Positions 46,777 through 56,347 of a stretch of 64,000 nt of DNA are shown here, one piece after another. Every line of letters begins with the position of its first letter. Position 1 is the stretch's first letter. Under the pieces are notes generated by a model that had not been told where the DNA came from, ran no database searches, and was given only the letters and a program-made list of their open reading frames with translations. Where the stretch lies: positions 1 to 64,000 of the forward strand of contig CAUJKE010000115.1 in NCBI GenBank assembly GCA_963205385.1, written 5' to 3'. The translations under genes and the position numbers were made by a program. This stretch comes from Planctomycetota bacterium (GTDB lineage Bacteria > Planctomycetota > Planctomycetia > Pirellulales > Pirellulaceae).

Positions 46777-47667
46777 ATGTTGCAATGGGTATTACATCAG
46801 TGGTTACGTCAAACGGCGCACCAAAAGGTGATGGAGTCCGTCGCCGCCGCGGCGCAGCAAGTGCGCGACGGGGCGACGGAACCTGAGGCGGACGAAACGA
46901 GCGAACCGACGCCGCCGTGCGATATCGCGCTCTTGTTCGCGCTGCAAATTGAAGCCGCGGGCATTTTGGATGCCGCGCCGCACCTAACGACGCTCCGCAA
47001 TGCCACGTTCGTCGAACATCTGGGAGCGTGGCAGAAGAAGCAGATCGTGGTCGCGGAGTGTGGGGTGGGGCAGAAGGCCGCCGCGCAAGCCACGGCGGAT
47101 GTGATCGCGCTCCACCAACCGCAGTGGGTCGTTTCGGCAGGCTTCGCCGGCGCGCTTGTCGAGGAACTGCCGCGCGGGCATATGCTGATGCCGGATGTGA
47201 TCGTCGATGAAGAAGGAAGCGAGTCGAGCGTCGGCTTCAACCTCTCGGCGGAAGCGCTCGCGCAGTCGCCTAAGCTGCACGTCGGCAAGTTGCTCACGGT
47301 GAACGAAGTGGTTCGCACTGCAGAACAGAAACGAGCCCTTGCCGAGCGATATCAGGCCGTGGCGGTCGATATGGAAACCGCCGCGATTGCCCGCGTCTGT
47401 CGCGAGCAGAAGACGCGGTTCCTGTCGATTCGGATCATCAGCGATGCGCTGGATGACGAACTGCCGCTGGAGATTGAAGCCTTGATGCAGCCCGGCACGC
47501 TCGCCCGCAAAGCGGGGCGTTTGGCCGGCGCGCTGTGGAATCGCCCCAGTAGCGTCAAGGACATGTGGCAGTTGCGCGAGGACGCGATTAAGTACGCCGA
47601 TCGCCTGGCGAAGTTCCTGCGCGGCGTGCTGCCGCAGTTGCCGGGACATGTGGGGAATTTGGAGTAA
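46777..47667 (+). CDS. hpnG: Adenosylhopane nucleosidase/phosphorylase HpnG
   Basis: 296 residues from ATG 46777. Nucleoside-phosphorylase/MTAN fold: CDIALLFALQIEAAG, VVAECGVGQKAAAQAT, VVSAGFAGAL, and VAVDMETAAIARVCRE with the family Glu. It removes adenine from adenosylhopane to give ribosylhopane, the step after HpnH, and its place near shc and hpnH supports this. Without the neighbourhood it could be read as a purine phosphorylase or MTA/SAH nucleosidase. An N-terminal 45-residue extension is acidic and Ala-rich. Converges with comEC. Confidence 0.85.
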   Translation: MLQWVLHQWLRQTAHQKVMESVAAAAQQVRDGATEPEADETSEPTPPCDIALLFALQIEAAGILDAAPHLTTLRNATFVEHLGAWQKKQIVVAECGVGQKAAAQATADVIALHQPQWVVSAGFAGALVEELPRGHMLMPDVIVDEEGSESSVGFNLSAEALAQSPKLHVGKLLTVNEVVRTAEQKRALAERYQAVAVDMETAAIARVCREQKTRFLSIRIISDALDDELPLEIEALMQPGTLARKAGRLAGALWNRPSSVKDMWQLREDAIKYADRLAKFLRGVLPQLPGHVGNLE

Positions 47668-47688
47668 CAGGCACCGCAATCCTGCCCC

Positions 47689-50226
47689 CTACTTCGCCCC
47701 ATGATGCTGGCGCACTCGCCACGCATTGTCTTGCCAGGTTTCGACCGTGAGCGACGTCGGCGTCGCGATGAACTGCACGGCGTTTTCGTGGGCGGTGTGG
47801 ACGACTTCCGCGCCATAGCTGCGATACGCATCCATCACCACGCTGGCGTCGCGGGCGCGCGAGCCGCTGATGATGACCCACTGGGGCGTCGACCACTGGG
47901 CGAAGCCGCGCGGGTTGCTGCGGGCGCTGCCGTGATGCGGCGCCATCACCATGTCGCAGTGCAGCGGAAGTTCAGCGAGCACGTCATCGAGCCCCGGCGT
48001 TTCCAAGTCGCCAGGCAATAGGATCCGTTGGCCTGCGAATTCCACCAGCAGGACGAGGCTATTGGCGTTGTCGCTCCCCGGCACGCCGCGCCGCGGCGGA
48101 TGGAGGATCTCGCCGTGAACCGCGCCGCCCAAGTTGAGCGTGTCGCCGCCGTGAAGCGTGACGATCGGCACGTGCCGCGCCGTGATCGCCTCGTGCAGCA
48201 TCTTGACGCCTTGAGGCTCAAACTGAAACATGACCGGCGAGACGAAGACTCGCTTCACGGTGAAGCGCTCGAGCAACTCCGGCAGCGCGTTGTAATGATC
48301 GGCGTCGGCGTGCGAGATCATGACGGCGTCCAGCGTTGTAATGCCGCGCGACCAGAGCACGGCCGAAATCGTTTCCGCCCCACCGCCCGGCGTTCCCATG
48401 TGACCGGCGTCGTACAGCAACGTGCCGCCGTCGGGAAATTCCAAGAGGACGCTTGTGCCATGCCCGACCGCGATGAACGTGCAACGGAGTTCGGGCTCTT
48501 TTGCCGTCCATTGACGAAGCGGAGAACGCACGCTGGCGGCAAAGCCAATCGCCGTCCAGACGACCAGGATCGTGAGCGTCCATAGCTTTTTCGAAGGGAG
48601 TCGCGGCGAAACAACGTAGATCGCCAGCACGAAATAAAACCCCAGCACCCACCACAGCGCCGGCCCCGGCAACCACTGGTAACTCCCCGGAAAGCGCTCA
48701 CCGTAGGCAATGCTCCCTTCGACGAAGCTCAACAAAAAGTCACACACCCACCCGCAAACCGCGCCCACCGGCGGCAGCAGCCAGCCGATCGTCAGTGTCG
48801 CAAAACCGAAATAGAGCGCCAATGAGATCGGCAGCCACAGCAGCGAGTTGAGCACCAGCGCCGCAGGCGACATGACGTGAAAGCGATACATGGTCAGCGG
48901 CAAGGCAATGGTCCACACAACCGCGCCGGTGAGCCACAACCGGAACCCATACGACGCCGCGGCGGTGGAAAATCGCCACCACAGGGGGCGCGTGCTCGCG
49001 ATGAGTCGGTCGAGCGGATCGGCAGGACGTTTTCGCACCAACAGTGGCCCCGCGTAGATCAAGGTGGCCACCGCCAGGAACGATAGCTGCGTGCCGACTT
49101 GAAACAACTGCGTCGGATTCATCAGCAGCACCACCAAACCGCCGGCGGCGAGTGCATTCAGCGGCGCGGCGGAGCGTCCGAGCCAGCGGCCCAGCGCGAA
49201 AATACTGACGAGAATCGCCGCGCGCACCACCGGCGGATGCGCTTCGGTGATGAGTGCGTAGAGCGTTACGAAAACGATTGCCGCGACAATCGCCCAGCGG
49301 CGGCTGAGCAAGCCGGTGCGCGTGAACATCCAAAAGCCATACGCCAGGATGCCGACATGCACACCGCTGATCGCGAGGAGGTGAATCATGCCGGTCAGAA
49401 AGAACCGCTGCGTTTGTTCGTAGCCCAGTTGCTCGCGCGCGCCGACGAGCAGTCCCGCGGCGAGCCCGGCGCGCGCCGGGTGAATGTGTTGCCACAGTTC
49501 GCGGTGCAACGTTTGCCGTAACTTTCCAAGTAACCGCCGGGGCCTCCACGCGCTGCCTGATTTCAAAATCGTGACGCAGTCCGGCGAGGGGCTTTGCAGG
49601 CGCACGAGTTGACGATCGACCCGTTCGTGCGCCGCGGCATCGAACTCGCCTGGGTTGGCCGCCGGCGGGACGCGGTTCATGAGCGCCAGGATCGCCAGTC
49701 GATCGCCGGCTTGCACGGTTAGCAAATGGCCATCGACAACGAGCGTGGCCTGGCCGCTAGCGGTTCGCCAGGCGGTTCCGTCGCGCACGGCGAGCACGCG
49801 TATGGAGACCTGGCACGTATCCCCTTGCGGAATCGAGCGGAGCGGGTCGAGCTTGGGCGCCGATCGCCAGCGGACTCCACTCATGGCCTCCGCTTCGAGA
49901 CAGACCGGCGTCACGTCGAGCGTCGCATAACGCCCGATCTCGTCCTCTGGATACAGGTGCCAACACGCATGATGCCACGCCGCCATGCCAGTCGCGTAGC
50001 CGAGCAGCAGCCACACAAACGCCACGCGGTGCGCGCGCAGCACAAACAACAGTAACCAGATGAGTAGCGCCGCAATTGCCAGCCGCCACCAGACGCCTGC
50101 GGCAAGCTCGCAGTATCGATCCGCCACGACGCCGGCGATCGCGGCTGCTAGCAGCACGACCAGCGGTTGCCGCTGGGCGGCGGTCGCATTGGCGGATAGC
50201 AGTTCTGGATCGATGACAGTGGACAT
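47689..50226 (-). CDS. comEC: ComEC/Rec2-type DNA uptake channel
   Basis: 845 residues from ATG 50226. N-terminal hydrophobic pair and OB-like segment (residues 1-250), competence membrane domain with IHLLAISGVHVGILAYG, then a C-terminal metallo-beta-lactamase domain: ISHADADHYNALPELL, FVSPVMFQFE, and APHHGSARSN. In naturally competent bacteria it moves single-stranded DNA across the inner membrane, the MBL part possibly degrading the other strand. No other competence genes are in the window. The frame is open to 50340; the chosen start has GGGAAG upstream. Confidence 0.93.
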   Translation of the reverse strand: MSTVIDPELLSANATAAQRQPLVVLLAAAIAGVVADRYCELAAGVWWRLAIAALLIWLLLFVLRAHRVAFVWLLLGYATGMAAWHHACWHLYPEDEIGRYATLDVTPVCLEAEAMSGVRWRSAPKLDPLRSIPQGDTCQVSIRVLAVRDGTAWRTASGQATLVVDGHLLTVQAGDRLAILALMNRVPPAANPGEFDAAAHERVDRQLVRLQSPSPDCVTILKSGSAWRPRRLLGKLRQTLHRELWQHIHPARAGLAAGLLVGAREQLGYEQTQRFFLTGMIHLLAISGVHVGILAYGFWMFTRTGLLSRRWAIVAAIVFVTLYALITEAHPPVVRAAILVSIFALGRWLGRSAAPLNALAAGGLVVLLMNPTQLFQVGTQLSFLAVATLIYAGPLLVRKRPADPLDRLIASTRPLWWRFSTAAASYGFRLWLTGAVVWTIALPLTMYRFHVMSPAALVLNSLLWLPISLALYFGFATLTIGWLLPPVGAVCGWVCDFLLSFVEGSIAYGERFPGSYQWLPGPALWWVLGFYFVLAIYVVSPRLPSKKLWTLTILVVWTAIGFAASVRSPLRQWTAKEPELRCTFIAVGHGTSVLLEFPDGGTLLYDAGHMGTPGGGAETISAVLWSRGITTLDAVMISHADADHYNALPELLERFTVKRVFVSPVMFQFEPQGVKMLHEAITARHVPIVTLHGGDTLNLGGAVHGEILHPPRRGVPGSDNANSLVLLVEFAGQRILLPGDLETPGLDDVLAELPLHCDMVMAPHHGSARSNPRGFAQWSTPQWVIISGSRARDASVVMDAYRSYGAEVVHTAHENAVQFIATPTSLTVETWQDNAWRVRQHHGAK

Positions 50227-50423
50227 CGGGCAGGCTTCCCGGCCGCAAAATTGCCATGTTGAGGCGAATTTACGGCGGAAACCGGCGTTTTGCAACGATT
50301 TTTCCGGCCTGCGCAAAAATTCCGCGCCGCGTGACCGCACGTGTCACGACTTCCGCGATAAGTCTGTTGTCGGGGGCGAGAACGGTGCTCGCCGCGATCA
50401 ACACTTACGAACAGGATGCTGCA

Positions 50424-50672
50424 ATGTTGACCAAATACTATGTGGAATCAGGCCGGTACCTCCGCGTGATCGTGCTCGCCACGGATGCCCTGGACGCGAT
50501 GCTCAAAGCGTTTACGCTGGAACAGGACGAAGACCGCCCGCTGCGCTTGGCCGACCTGGTGATCGTCAACGAGCGGGGCTTTGTGTGGGATCGCGACAAT
50601 CACGAACTCTACGGCGACGAGTTCGTGCTGCCGACGGCACTGTTGCTAGGCGCCTCGGAGGATGCCCGTTGA
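50424..50672 (+). CDS. Small protein of unknown function
   Basis: 82 residues from ATG 50424, ACAGGA seven bases upstream. Sequence MLTKYYVESGRYLRVIVLAT, then DALDAMLKAFTLEQDED, VNERGFVWDRDNHELYGDEFVLPTA: a compact alpha/beta protein without signal peptide or cysteines. No family recalled. Sits between divergent comEC and convergent trpB, so it is probably monocistronic. Confidence 0.68.
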   Translation: MLTKYYVESGRYLRVIVLATDALDAMLKAFTLEQDEDRPLRLADLVIVNERGFVWDRDNHELYGDEFVLPTALLLGASEDAR

Positions 50673-50685
50673 AGGCGAGACAACG

Positions 50686-51897
50686 TTAGGATCGCAACCG
50701 CGCGACTTCGGCCGCATCCTTTTCACCACGGCCGGAGAGACAGACGACGACATGCTCATCCGGCGCGCGTTGCGCCGCAATCTCCATCGCGGCGCTAATG
50801 GCGTGCGAGCTTTCGAGGGCGGGGATGATTCCTTCGCACCGCGCGAGCGCGTCGAACGCGGCCAGCGCTTGAGTGTCCTGGCAGAACGTATAGCGGACGC
50901 GGCCGGTGTCTTTCCAATAGCTATGCTCGGGGCCGACGCCGGGATAGTCGAGTCCCGCGGAGACCGAATGCACGTCGCACGTTTGCCCGTCCTCGTCCTG
51001 CATCACATAACTAAAGCTGCCGTGCAGAACGCCTGGCGAGCCATAGGTCAGGGTTGACGCGTGGTCGCCTGCCTGACTGCCGCGCCCGCCGGCTTCCACC
51101 CCGACGAGTTCCACCTCTTCATCCTCCACAAACGGATAGAACATGCCTGCGGCATTGCTCCCCCCGCCGACGCAGGCGACCACGACATCCGGCAAGCGGC
51201 CGATGCGTTCGAGCGATTGCGCGCGGGCTTCGCGGCCGATGACCGCTTGAAAGTCGCGCACGATTTGCGGGAACGGATGCGGCCCGACGACCGAGCCGAT
51301 GATGTAGTGCGTCGTCTCCACGCTCGACATCCAATCGCGCATCGCCTCGTTGATGGCGTCCCGCAATGTTCTGGAACCGCTCGTCACCGGGCGAACTTCC
51401 GCCCCGAGCAACTTCATGCTGAACACGTTGGGCGCTTGACGACGGATATCTTCTTCCCCCATGTACACCACGCAAGGGAGTCCGAATCGCGCGCATGCCG
51501 TCGCCGTCGCGACGCCGTGTTGCCCCGCGCCGGTTTCCGCAATCACGCGCTGCTTTCCCATTTGCAGCGTGAGGAGCGTCTGTCCCAGCGTGTTGTTGAT
51601 CTTGTGGGCGCCGGTATGGTTGAGATCTTCCCGCTTCAGCCAGATTTTCGCGCCGCCGGCCTTCGCGGTCAGGCGCGGGGCAAAGTAAAGCGGGGAAGGG
51701 CGGCCAACGTAGTTTTGCAACAAGTCGTCCAACTGGGCCTGAAAGGCGGGATCGCGCTTCGCCTTGGCGTACTCCGCCGTCAATTCCTCCAGCGCCCGCG
51801 TGAGCGTCTCCGGTACATACCGCCCCCCAAAGTCGCCGAACCGGCCGCTAACATCGGGAACCTGAGACGAAGCCTTGGACGCCGGGGAAGTACTCAT
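50686..51897 (-). CDS. trpB: Tryptophan synthase beta subunit
   Basis: 403 residues. Joins indole and serine to tryptophan with [20 protein letters not shown] at the N-terminus, PLP-lysine in [29 protein letters not shown], phosphate loop [12 protein letters not shown], and [11 protein letters not shown]. Length is standard. No trpA or other trp gene lies next to it, so the pathway is split in this genome. Confidence 0.97.
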   Translation of the reverse strand: MSTSPASKASSQVPDVSGRFGDFGGRYVPETLTRALEELTAEYAKAKRDPAFQAQLDDLLQNYVGRPSPLYFAPRLTAKAGGAKIWLKREDLNHTGAHKINNTLGQTLLTLQMGKQRVIAETGAGQHGVATATACARFGLPCVVYMGEEDIRRQAPNVFSMKLLGAEVRPVTSGSRTLRDAINEAMRDWMSSVETTHYIIGSVVGPHPFPQIVRDFQAVIGREARAQSLERIGRLPDVVVACVGGGSNAAGMFYPFVEDEEVELVGVEAGGRGSQAGDHASTLTYGSPGVLHGSFSYVMQDEDGQTCDVHSVSAGLDYPGVGPEHSYWKDTGRVRYTFCQDTQALAAFDALARCEGIIPALESSHAISAAMEIAAQRAPDEHVVVCLSGRGEKDAAEVARLRS

Positions 51898-52628
51898 GAG
51901 CAGGTTTTTCGCGGGGAAGTGGGAGCAAGGGAATCCTCCATTTTGGCCAAAGCGGCAGGCCGGTCAAGGCTGGTGAGGGCTGAGAAATGTTTCATAGATC
52001 ACTATGCGCTGGTATGCTCTGGGAATTGCAATTCCCTGTCACTCCCTAAAAACGTGAGTTCCATGAAGCCCAGGCGGCTTGCCGCAGGCCTGCCAACGCC
52101 GCCATGCCTGGAGACGTGCCAGGGCGACCGTTTCCAAACCGCCAGCAGTCCCTCGGCCTTGCGAGTCGAACATGACAAGCCGAGAGAAAAGGACGGCAAC
52201 ATGCATGTCCGGCAGCATGCCGCGCCGGCCGATGTGAATTCGACTGCTGCTACGGTTATCAGATTTGCAACCTTCAGAACAGTTGATAATCTGGAGGTGT
52301 CGGCGGGCCAAATGAACTTGACCGCGAATTGAGCTATGATGCTACTTACATGCAGCAACACGCCGCGAAGGAAATCCTCGTAAGTATCGCCGACGGCGGC
52401 GCTAGCCATCTCGGTAGAGCGGATAAGTTATTACGGCGATTGACATGATCACCAATGCCGCCGCGCGCCAGTGCGGTGGGCGCGGCACATGAGGGAGGGT
52501 TGAATTGAGAGCATGAAGCGCGGCTTATTGGCGATGCGCGTGGCCTGGCCGGAAACTCGGTTGGAGCGTATCGCAAAGCTGCGCCAGCAAGTGCCACCAA
52601 CGGTAACGTCCTCCGGAGTTCGCACAAA
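51898..52628. other. Repeat-bearing gap at the start of the accessory region
   Basis: Holds one R4 repeat. From 52509 the frame of the next gene is open and reads HEARLIGDARGLAGNSVGAY, like the linker ahead of a polymorphic-toxin tip, with a stop at 52506. Around 52390-52445 another frame reads DGGASHLGRADKLLRRLT. These may be remnants of a longer toxin gene. Confidence 0.45.
52121..52201 (+). repeat. R4 repeat, copy a (full length)
   Basis: CCGTTTCCAAACCGCCAGC, then CCCTCGGCCTTGCGAGTCG, a short spacer, and CAAGCCGAGAGAAAAGGACG. Stem CTCGGC / GCCGAG is present. Nearly identical to copy b at 53349. Confidence 0.8.
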
Positions 52629-52988
52629 TTGAAAAGCATCGAAAGGGCAACACCAGAACTGTTGGATGCTATTCGGGCTCACAGTCGCACCATTAAGATC
52701 GTTCAGGAAGGCTCTGAGGAAGCTAGATATTTGGATTTTATCGGGGCAGACGCGAACGTAGGCGGTGCAACGATGAGGCATATTCTGCTGCGTCAGAACC
52801 CGGGCAAAGCTGCGGCTTTGGAAGAGTTCTTGCACGGTACACAACATCGGCTGGGGATCGTCGCGCGGCTGGGAATTAACGGCGCGGAGGCGCACGTGAA
52901 AGATTTCATGATTCGACATCGTCGCTTACTTGGCCTTGGTGATGAAGATGTCGATAGCTTGCGTCGGCTTATGGATGCAGGCTTATGA
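52629..52988 (+). CDS. Possible orphan polymorphic-toxin tip protein
   Basis: 119 residues if the TTG at 52629 is the start; the frame is open back to 52509 but has no ATG or GTG start there. The body SEEARYLDFIGADANVGG, ILLRQNPGKAAALEEFLHGT and EAHVKDFMIRHRRLLGLGDE recalls, from memory, C-terminal tips of RHS-like and other secreted toxins. There is no N-terminal delivery domain. A small gene follows after 21 bases, as an immunity gene would. Upstream sequence looks like toxin linker debris. Toxicity and family are inference; it could instead be a decayed 3' fragment of a lost large gene. Confidence 0.5.
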   Translation: MKSIERATPELLDAIRAHSRTIKIVQEGSEEARYLDFIGADANVGGATMRHILLRQNPGKAAALEEFLHGTQHRLGIVARLGINGAEAHVKDFMIRHRRLLGLGDEDVDSLRRLMDAGL

Positions 52989-53009
52989 AACAGATTAGGA
53001 GATAGGCAA

Positions 53010-53291
53010 ATGAACGAGCCATTTCGAATGAACGTTCAGGAAGTGTTTCACTTTCCAGATGGGGCCACGGTCTTCGCGGGAGAAGTAATCGATGGACCTG
53101 ACTACATTGTCGGTGGTCTCTACGAAATCTCGGTCGATGGCGAACAACTTGGAAGCATCAGACTCAATGGTGAACGGTCGAGAGGCCGTATTCCCAACGT
53201 TCGCTCTGTTGATACAACTCAGAAACCGTCATTTGACGCCGATTCCCTGCGCGGCCGAGAAGTCGTTTTTGCAATTTTGGAGCGTGTGTAG
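53010..53291 (+). CDS. Small protein, candidate immunity partner
   Basis: 93 residues. ATG 53010, with AGGAG ten bases upstream. All-beta pattern: FRMNVQEVFHFPDGATVFAG, DYIVGGLYEISVDGEQLGSI, and SVDTTQKPSFDADSLRGREV, rather like a small barrel of the EF-Tu domain-2 type. No signal peptide or cysteine. Lies 21 bases after the possible toxin tip and is bracketed with it by R4 repeats at 52121 and 53349, which supports a two-gene cassette. Function is inference. Confidence 0.6.
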   Translation: MNEPFRMNVQEVFHFPDGATVFAGEVIDGPDYIVGGLYEISVDGEQLGSIRLNGERSRGRIPNVRSVDTTQKPSFDADSLRGREVVFAILERV

Positions 53292-53348
53292 CAATTGACG
53301 GCGGAGTGGCAAAGACGGGCCCATTAGGAGCGCCTATGACTTGCCGGG

Positions 53349-53425
53349 GCTAACGTGTCAAAACGACAAGCAGTTCCTCGGCCTTGCGAGTCGAACAGGA
53401 CAAGCCGAGAGAAAACGACGGCAAC
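53349..53425 (+). repeat. R4 repeat, copy b (full length)
   Basis: Shares with copy a TTCCTCGGC or CCCTCGGC, CTTGCGAGTCGAACA, and GACAAGCCGAGAGAAAA, in the same orientation. Confidence 0.8.
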
Positions 53426-53520
53426 ATTCATTGCATTATCCAGTACGAATAACCTGATTGCATCAACGAGATCGTCACCACCGCGCGGGAACTTTGGCTC
53501 CCTCGCGCCAGCGATTCCCC

Positions 53521-53600
53521 AGGGTCGTTCACGACCCTTCGCCGCGCAGCGGTCTTAGGCCCGTGCTTGAGCACGGGTTTGCATCTTGTCAGTCAACGCT
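53521..53600 (+). repeat. R2 repeat, copy 2
   Basis: GTCGTTCACGACCCTTCGCC followed by GGCCCGTGCTTGAGCACGGG; the latter 20 bases are identical to copy 1 at 22.0 kb. Stem CCCGTGCT / AGCACGGG. Nothing else is recognisable in 53292-53651 apart from this and R4b. Confidence 0.7.
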
Positions 53601-53651
53601 TCCGCCTTCGCGGTGATCGTTGGTCATTAGGCCATGGGACTCGTCGCTGCG

Positions 53652-54410
53652 TCAGTTGGCCGGACGATCGGGCCACTTTGCACCAGCATCTATCCAGGCT
53701 CGCACGAGAGTAAGCTGTTCATTCGCCAGGCGATGCACGTCGGCTCTCGCCATGTCCTTTCTCTCGCCTGACAGAATCACGATCAACGGGCTATCCTTGC
53801 TGCTGCCCGGCACGACCCATGGAGTTGTTCCCGCGAAGAAATCTTCCTTGCGATCCACACGAAATCCGCCAACCTGCTTGCTGGGGCCGTGACAGTGTAG
53901 GCACGACTTTTCAAAGATCGGATAAACGTCGCTCCAAAAGGCTACCTGTTGATTGGACGCTGGTGCTGTCTCCGCAGAAGCGATTGGCCCTGTTTGATCC
54001 GCAGCGTACTCGGGAGGGCAGACTCCTGCGATTGATTCTGTAATCGGTTTCACGCTAGTTTGCGCCGCCCAGCCAAAAAGCGCTAAGACGGCTAAGAGTA
54101 CCGATGCGGTCAACAGGCCGCTAATATAGGAGGACTTCGAAGGCGAGGTTGTTCTCCCGAGTCGGCGTTTTACCGTAACAACAATCCACTGCCAGTGCAG
54201 GCAAACATGCACAACAACGAGCACGAGCAGGCCGAGACTGATCCAGAAATGAACGGCGCCCCATTGATGCCGAGTCAGCCCCCACAGACTCAACGCCTTG
54301 TTCGATCCTGGAGGCAATGGAAAGCGAAGGATGTATCCGGTCGCAATCATCGCCACCATTAACACAGCGGCCAGCACGTCAACATGCAGGTTGTCGAGAA
54401 TTCGTTTCAT
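53652..54410 (-). CDS. DUF4405 membrane domain fused to planctomycete-type cytochrome c
   Basis: 252 residues from ATG 54410, GGGAGG seven bases upstream. Residues 1-125 have four membrane helices with histidines (TRHQWGAVHFWISLG, VVVHVCLHWQWIVV) typical of the DUF4405/b-type heme domain. After a linker, VYPIFEKSCLHCHGPSKQVG carries one CXXCH heme c site, and VRAWIDAGAKWPD is the ending of planctomycete cytochrome c (PSC1). The fusion could pass electrons from a membrane b-type heme to the periplasmic c heme. R4 copies lie on both sides. Confidence 0.85.
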   Translation of the reverse strand: MKRILDNLHVDVLAAVLMVAMIATGYILRFPLPPGSNKALSLWGLTRHQWGAVHFWISLGLLVLVVVHVCLHWQWIVVTVKRRLGRTTSPSKSSYISGLLTASVLLAVLALFGWAAQTSVKPITESIAGVCPPEYAADQTGPIASAETAPASNQQVAFWSDVYPIFEKSCLHCHGPSKQVGGFRVDRKEDFFAGTTPWVVPGSSKDSPLIVILSGERKDMARADVHRLANEQLTLVRAWIDAGAKWPDRPAN

Positions 54411-54581
54411 CCGTGAACCTCCCTTCGGCGGAGGCATGCTTTATCAAATACATGTCATTGCTCTTTAATTTGCGAGCGGAAGACAAGAACCCATGTCATT
54501 GTACTCCTGCGGCCGCAGAAATTACAATCTTGCTCACAAACCATCGGCACGCTGGCGCAGGCGGAACCGTCAGAGACGCCG

Positions 54582-54640
54582 TCCCAGGGCTACCGTTTCG
54601 AAACGGCCAGCGGTCCCTCGGCCTCGCGGGTCGCCTGTGC
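54582..54640 (+). repeat. R4 repeat, copy c (5' part)
   Basis: CCGTTTCGAAACGGCCAGC and CCCTCGGCCTCGCGGGTCG align with the first half of copy a; the second half is missing. About 65 bases upstream of the transglutaminase start. Confidence 0.65.
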
Positions 54641-54706
54641 CACTTGGCGGCGGACCAGAGTAAGATAGAAGGCGAACCGCAATCCCATTGTTTTAGGACG
54701 GAGCCC

Positions 54707-56236
54707 ATGACGCGAATTTTTCATAACCGCCCCTGGTGGATCGTCGGCGTACTTCTCATCGCAAACTTAGGTTGCCAGGAGACCACGGCCCCGGCGCAGC
54801 AACCGGGCACGGCGCAGGTGAGCGAGCGCGTCGCACCGCTGTCGCCGCGCGAGACGTGGGACGTCTATTTCATTGGGGATGCCAAGGTCGGCTATTCGCA
54901 TACCAAGGTTGAAGCCCTCGCAAACGGCCAGGTGCAAACGACGAACTTCAGCGAAATGACGATGCAGCGGTTCGGCCAAACGATCACGCAGCAGGTCACG
55001 GTCTCCGCGGTCGAGTCCCAGGACGGGCAGCCGGTTAGCTTCTCCGCCGCGATGAAAGCAGGCCCCGCGGAAATGAAAACGACCGGCAAATGGGCCGCCG
55101 GCAAACTCACGCTCTCCTCCACGACGCTCGGCAAGGCCCAAACCAGCACCATCGACTGGCAGCGAGCCTACGGCGGCGTTTTCGCAGGCGAGCAAACGCT
55201 CGTCGCCCAGCCGATGAAGCCAGGCGAAAAACGCACGCTCCAGGCGCTCATCCCGATCATGAACACCATCGGCGAATTGCAGTTCACCGCGCACGACGTA
55301 GAACAGACAAAACTCCTCGAGGGCGCAGCGGACCTGCTCAAGATCGACTACGTCACGGTGATCTCGGGAACGAAGATCGACACCACGATTTGGGTTGATG
55401 AGCATGGGGAGATTCTCAAGTCGTACCTGCCGCAACTCAAACAGACCACCTATCGCACCACGCAGAAAGTCGCGCTGTCCAAGGAGGGCGCCGGCGCGTT
55501 CGATCTTGGCACCTCCACGATTGTTAAAGTCAAACGCCAGCTTGATCGCCCGCACGCGACGAAGAAGATTGTCTACAAGGCGACGCTCCCCGACGGCGAC
55601 ATCAAAGATCTGTTCGTCTCCGGGCCAACGCAGCAAGTGAAAGTGCTCGACGAGCACACGGCCGAAGTCACCGTCACCGCCATCACGCCGGACGAGCCCA
55701 AGCAGCTAAGCACGCCGGAGGCGCCGCCGACCGACGACGACTTGAAGCCGAACAATCTGATTCAAAGCGACGACAAAACGGTCATCGCGCTCGCCAACTC
55801 GGTCGCTCAAGACGAGCAAGATCCTGGGAAAATCGCGCTCGCCTTGGAAGGACTGGTGCACCGCACCATAACCGCGAAGAATTTCACGCAAGCCTTCGCC
55901 ACGGCGGCGGAAGTCGCGCAATCGAAGGAAGGGGACTGCACCGAACACGCCGTCCTGCTCGCAGCCCTCTTGAAAGCCCGCGGCATTCCCGCCCGCGGCG
56001 CGATGGGGCTGGTCTACTATCCCAGCGGCGGCGGCTACGCGTATCACATGTGGACGGAAGCCTGGATCAAGGACCGCTGGATCCCACTGGACGCCACCCT
56101 CGGTCGCGGCGGCATCGGCGCGGCGCATTTAAAACTCGCTCATTCGAATTTGAAAGGGGCGGATGCGTATAGCGCCTTCCTCCCGGTCTTCCGCGTGCTG
56201 GGGCAGTTGAAGTTGGAAGTGGTGGAGGTGGAGTAG
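54707..56236 (+). CDS. Secreted transglutaminase-like lipoprotein
   Basis: 509 residues from ATG 54707, GGACGGAG just upstream. Signal with lipobox LLIANLGC gives a lipid-anchored protein. Residues 40-370 are beta-rich and unrecognised. The C-terminal part is a transglutaminase/protease-like core with catalytic Cys in SKEGDCTEHAVLLAALL, His in YAYHMWTEAW and Asp in WIPLDATLG. It may cleave or cross-link proteins in the envelope. The NPYESP membrane protein follows after about 110 bases. Confidence 0.88.
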   Translation: MTRIFHNRPWWIVGVLLIANLGCQETTAPAQQPGTAQVSERVAPLSPRETWDVYFIGDAKVGYSHTKVEALANGQVQTTNFSEMTMQRFGQTITQQVTVSAVESQDGQPVSFSAAMKAGPAEMKTTGKWAAGKLTLSSTTLGKAQTSTIDWQRAYGGVFAGEQTLVAQPMKPGEKRTLQALIPIMNTIGELQFTAHDVEQTKLLEGAADLLKIDYVTVISGTKIDTTIWVDEHGEILKSYLPQLKQTTYRTTQKVALSKEGAGAFDLGTSTIVKVKRQLDRPHATKKIVYKATLPDGDIKDLFVSGPTQQVKVLDEHTAEVTVTAITPDEPKQLSTPEAPPTDDDLKPNNLIQSDDKTVIALANSVAQDEQDPGKIALALEGLVHRTITAKNFTQAFATAAEVAQSKEGDCTEHAVLLAALLKARGIPARGAMGLVYYPSGGGYAYHMWTEAWIKDRWIPLDATLGRGGIGAAHLKLAHSNLKGADAYSAFLPVFRVLGQLKLEVVEVE

Positions 56237-56347
56237 TTGCAAGATTTTGCCGGGGTGGCGCGGGCGATTCTGTCGCAGGTGGCCAGGAGCTTGCCGGAGT
56301 GCTGCCCAAACGAGTTCGCCTGTGCACTCTGCCGTTGTGATACCCCA

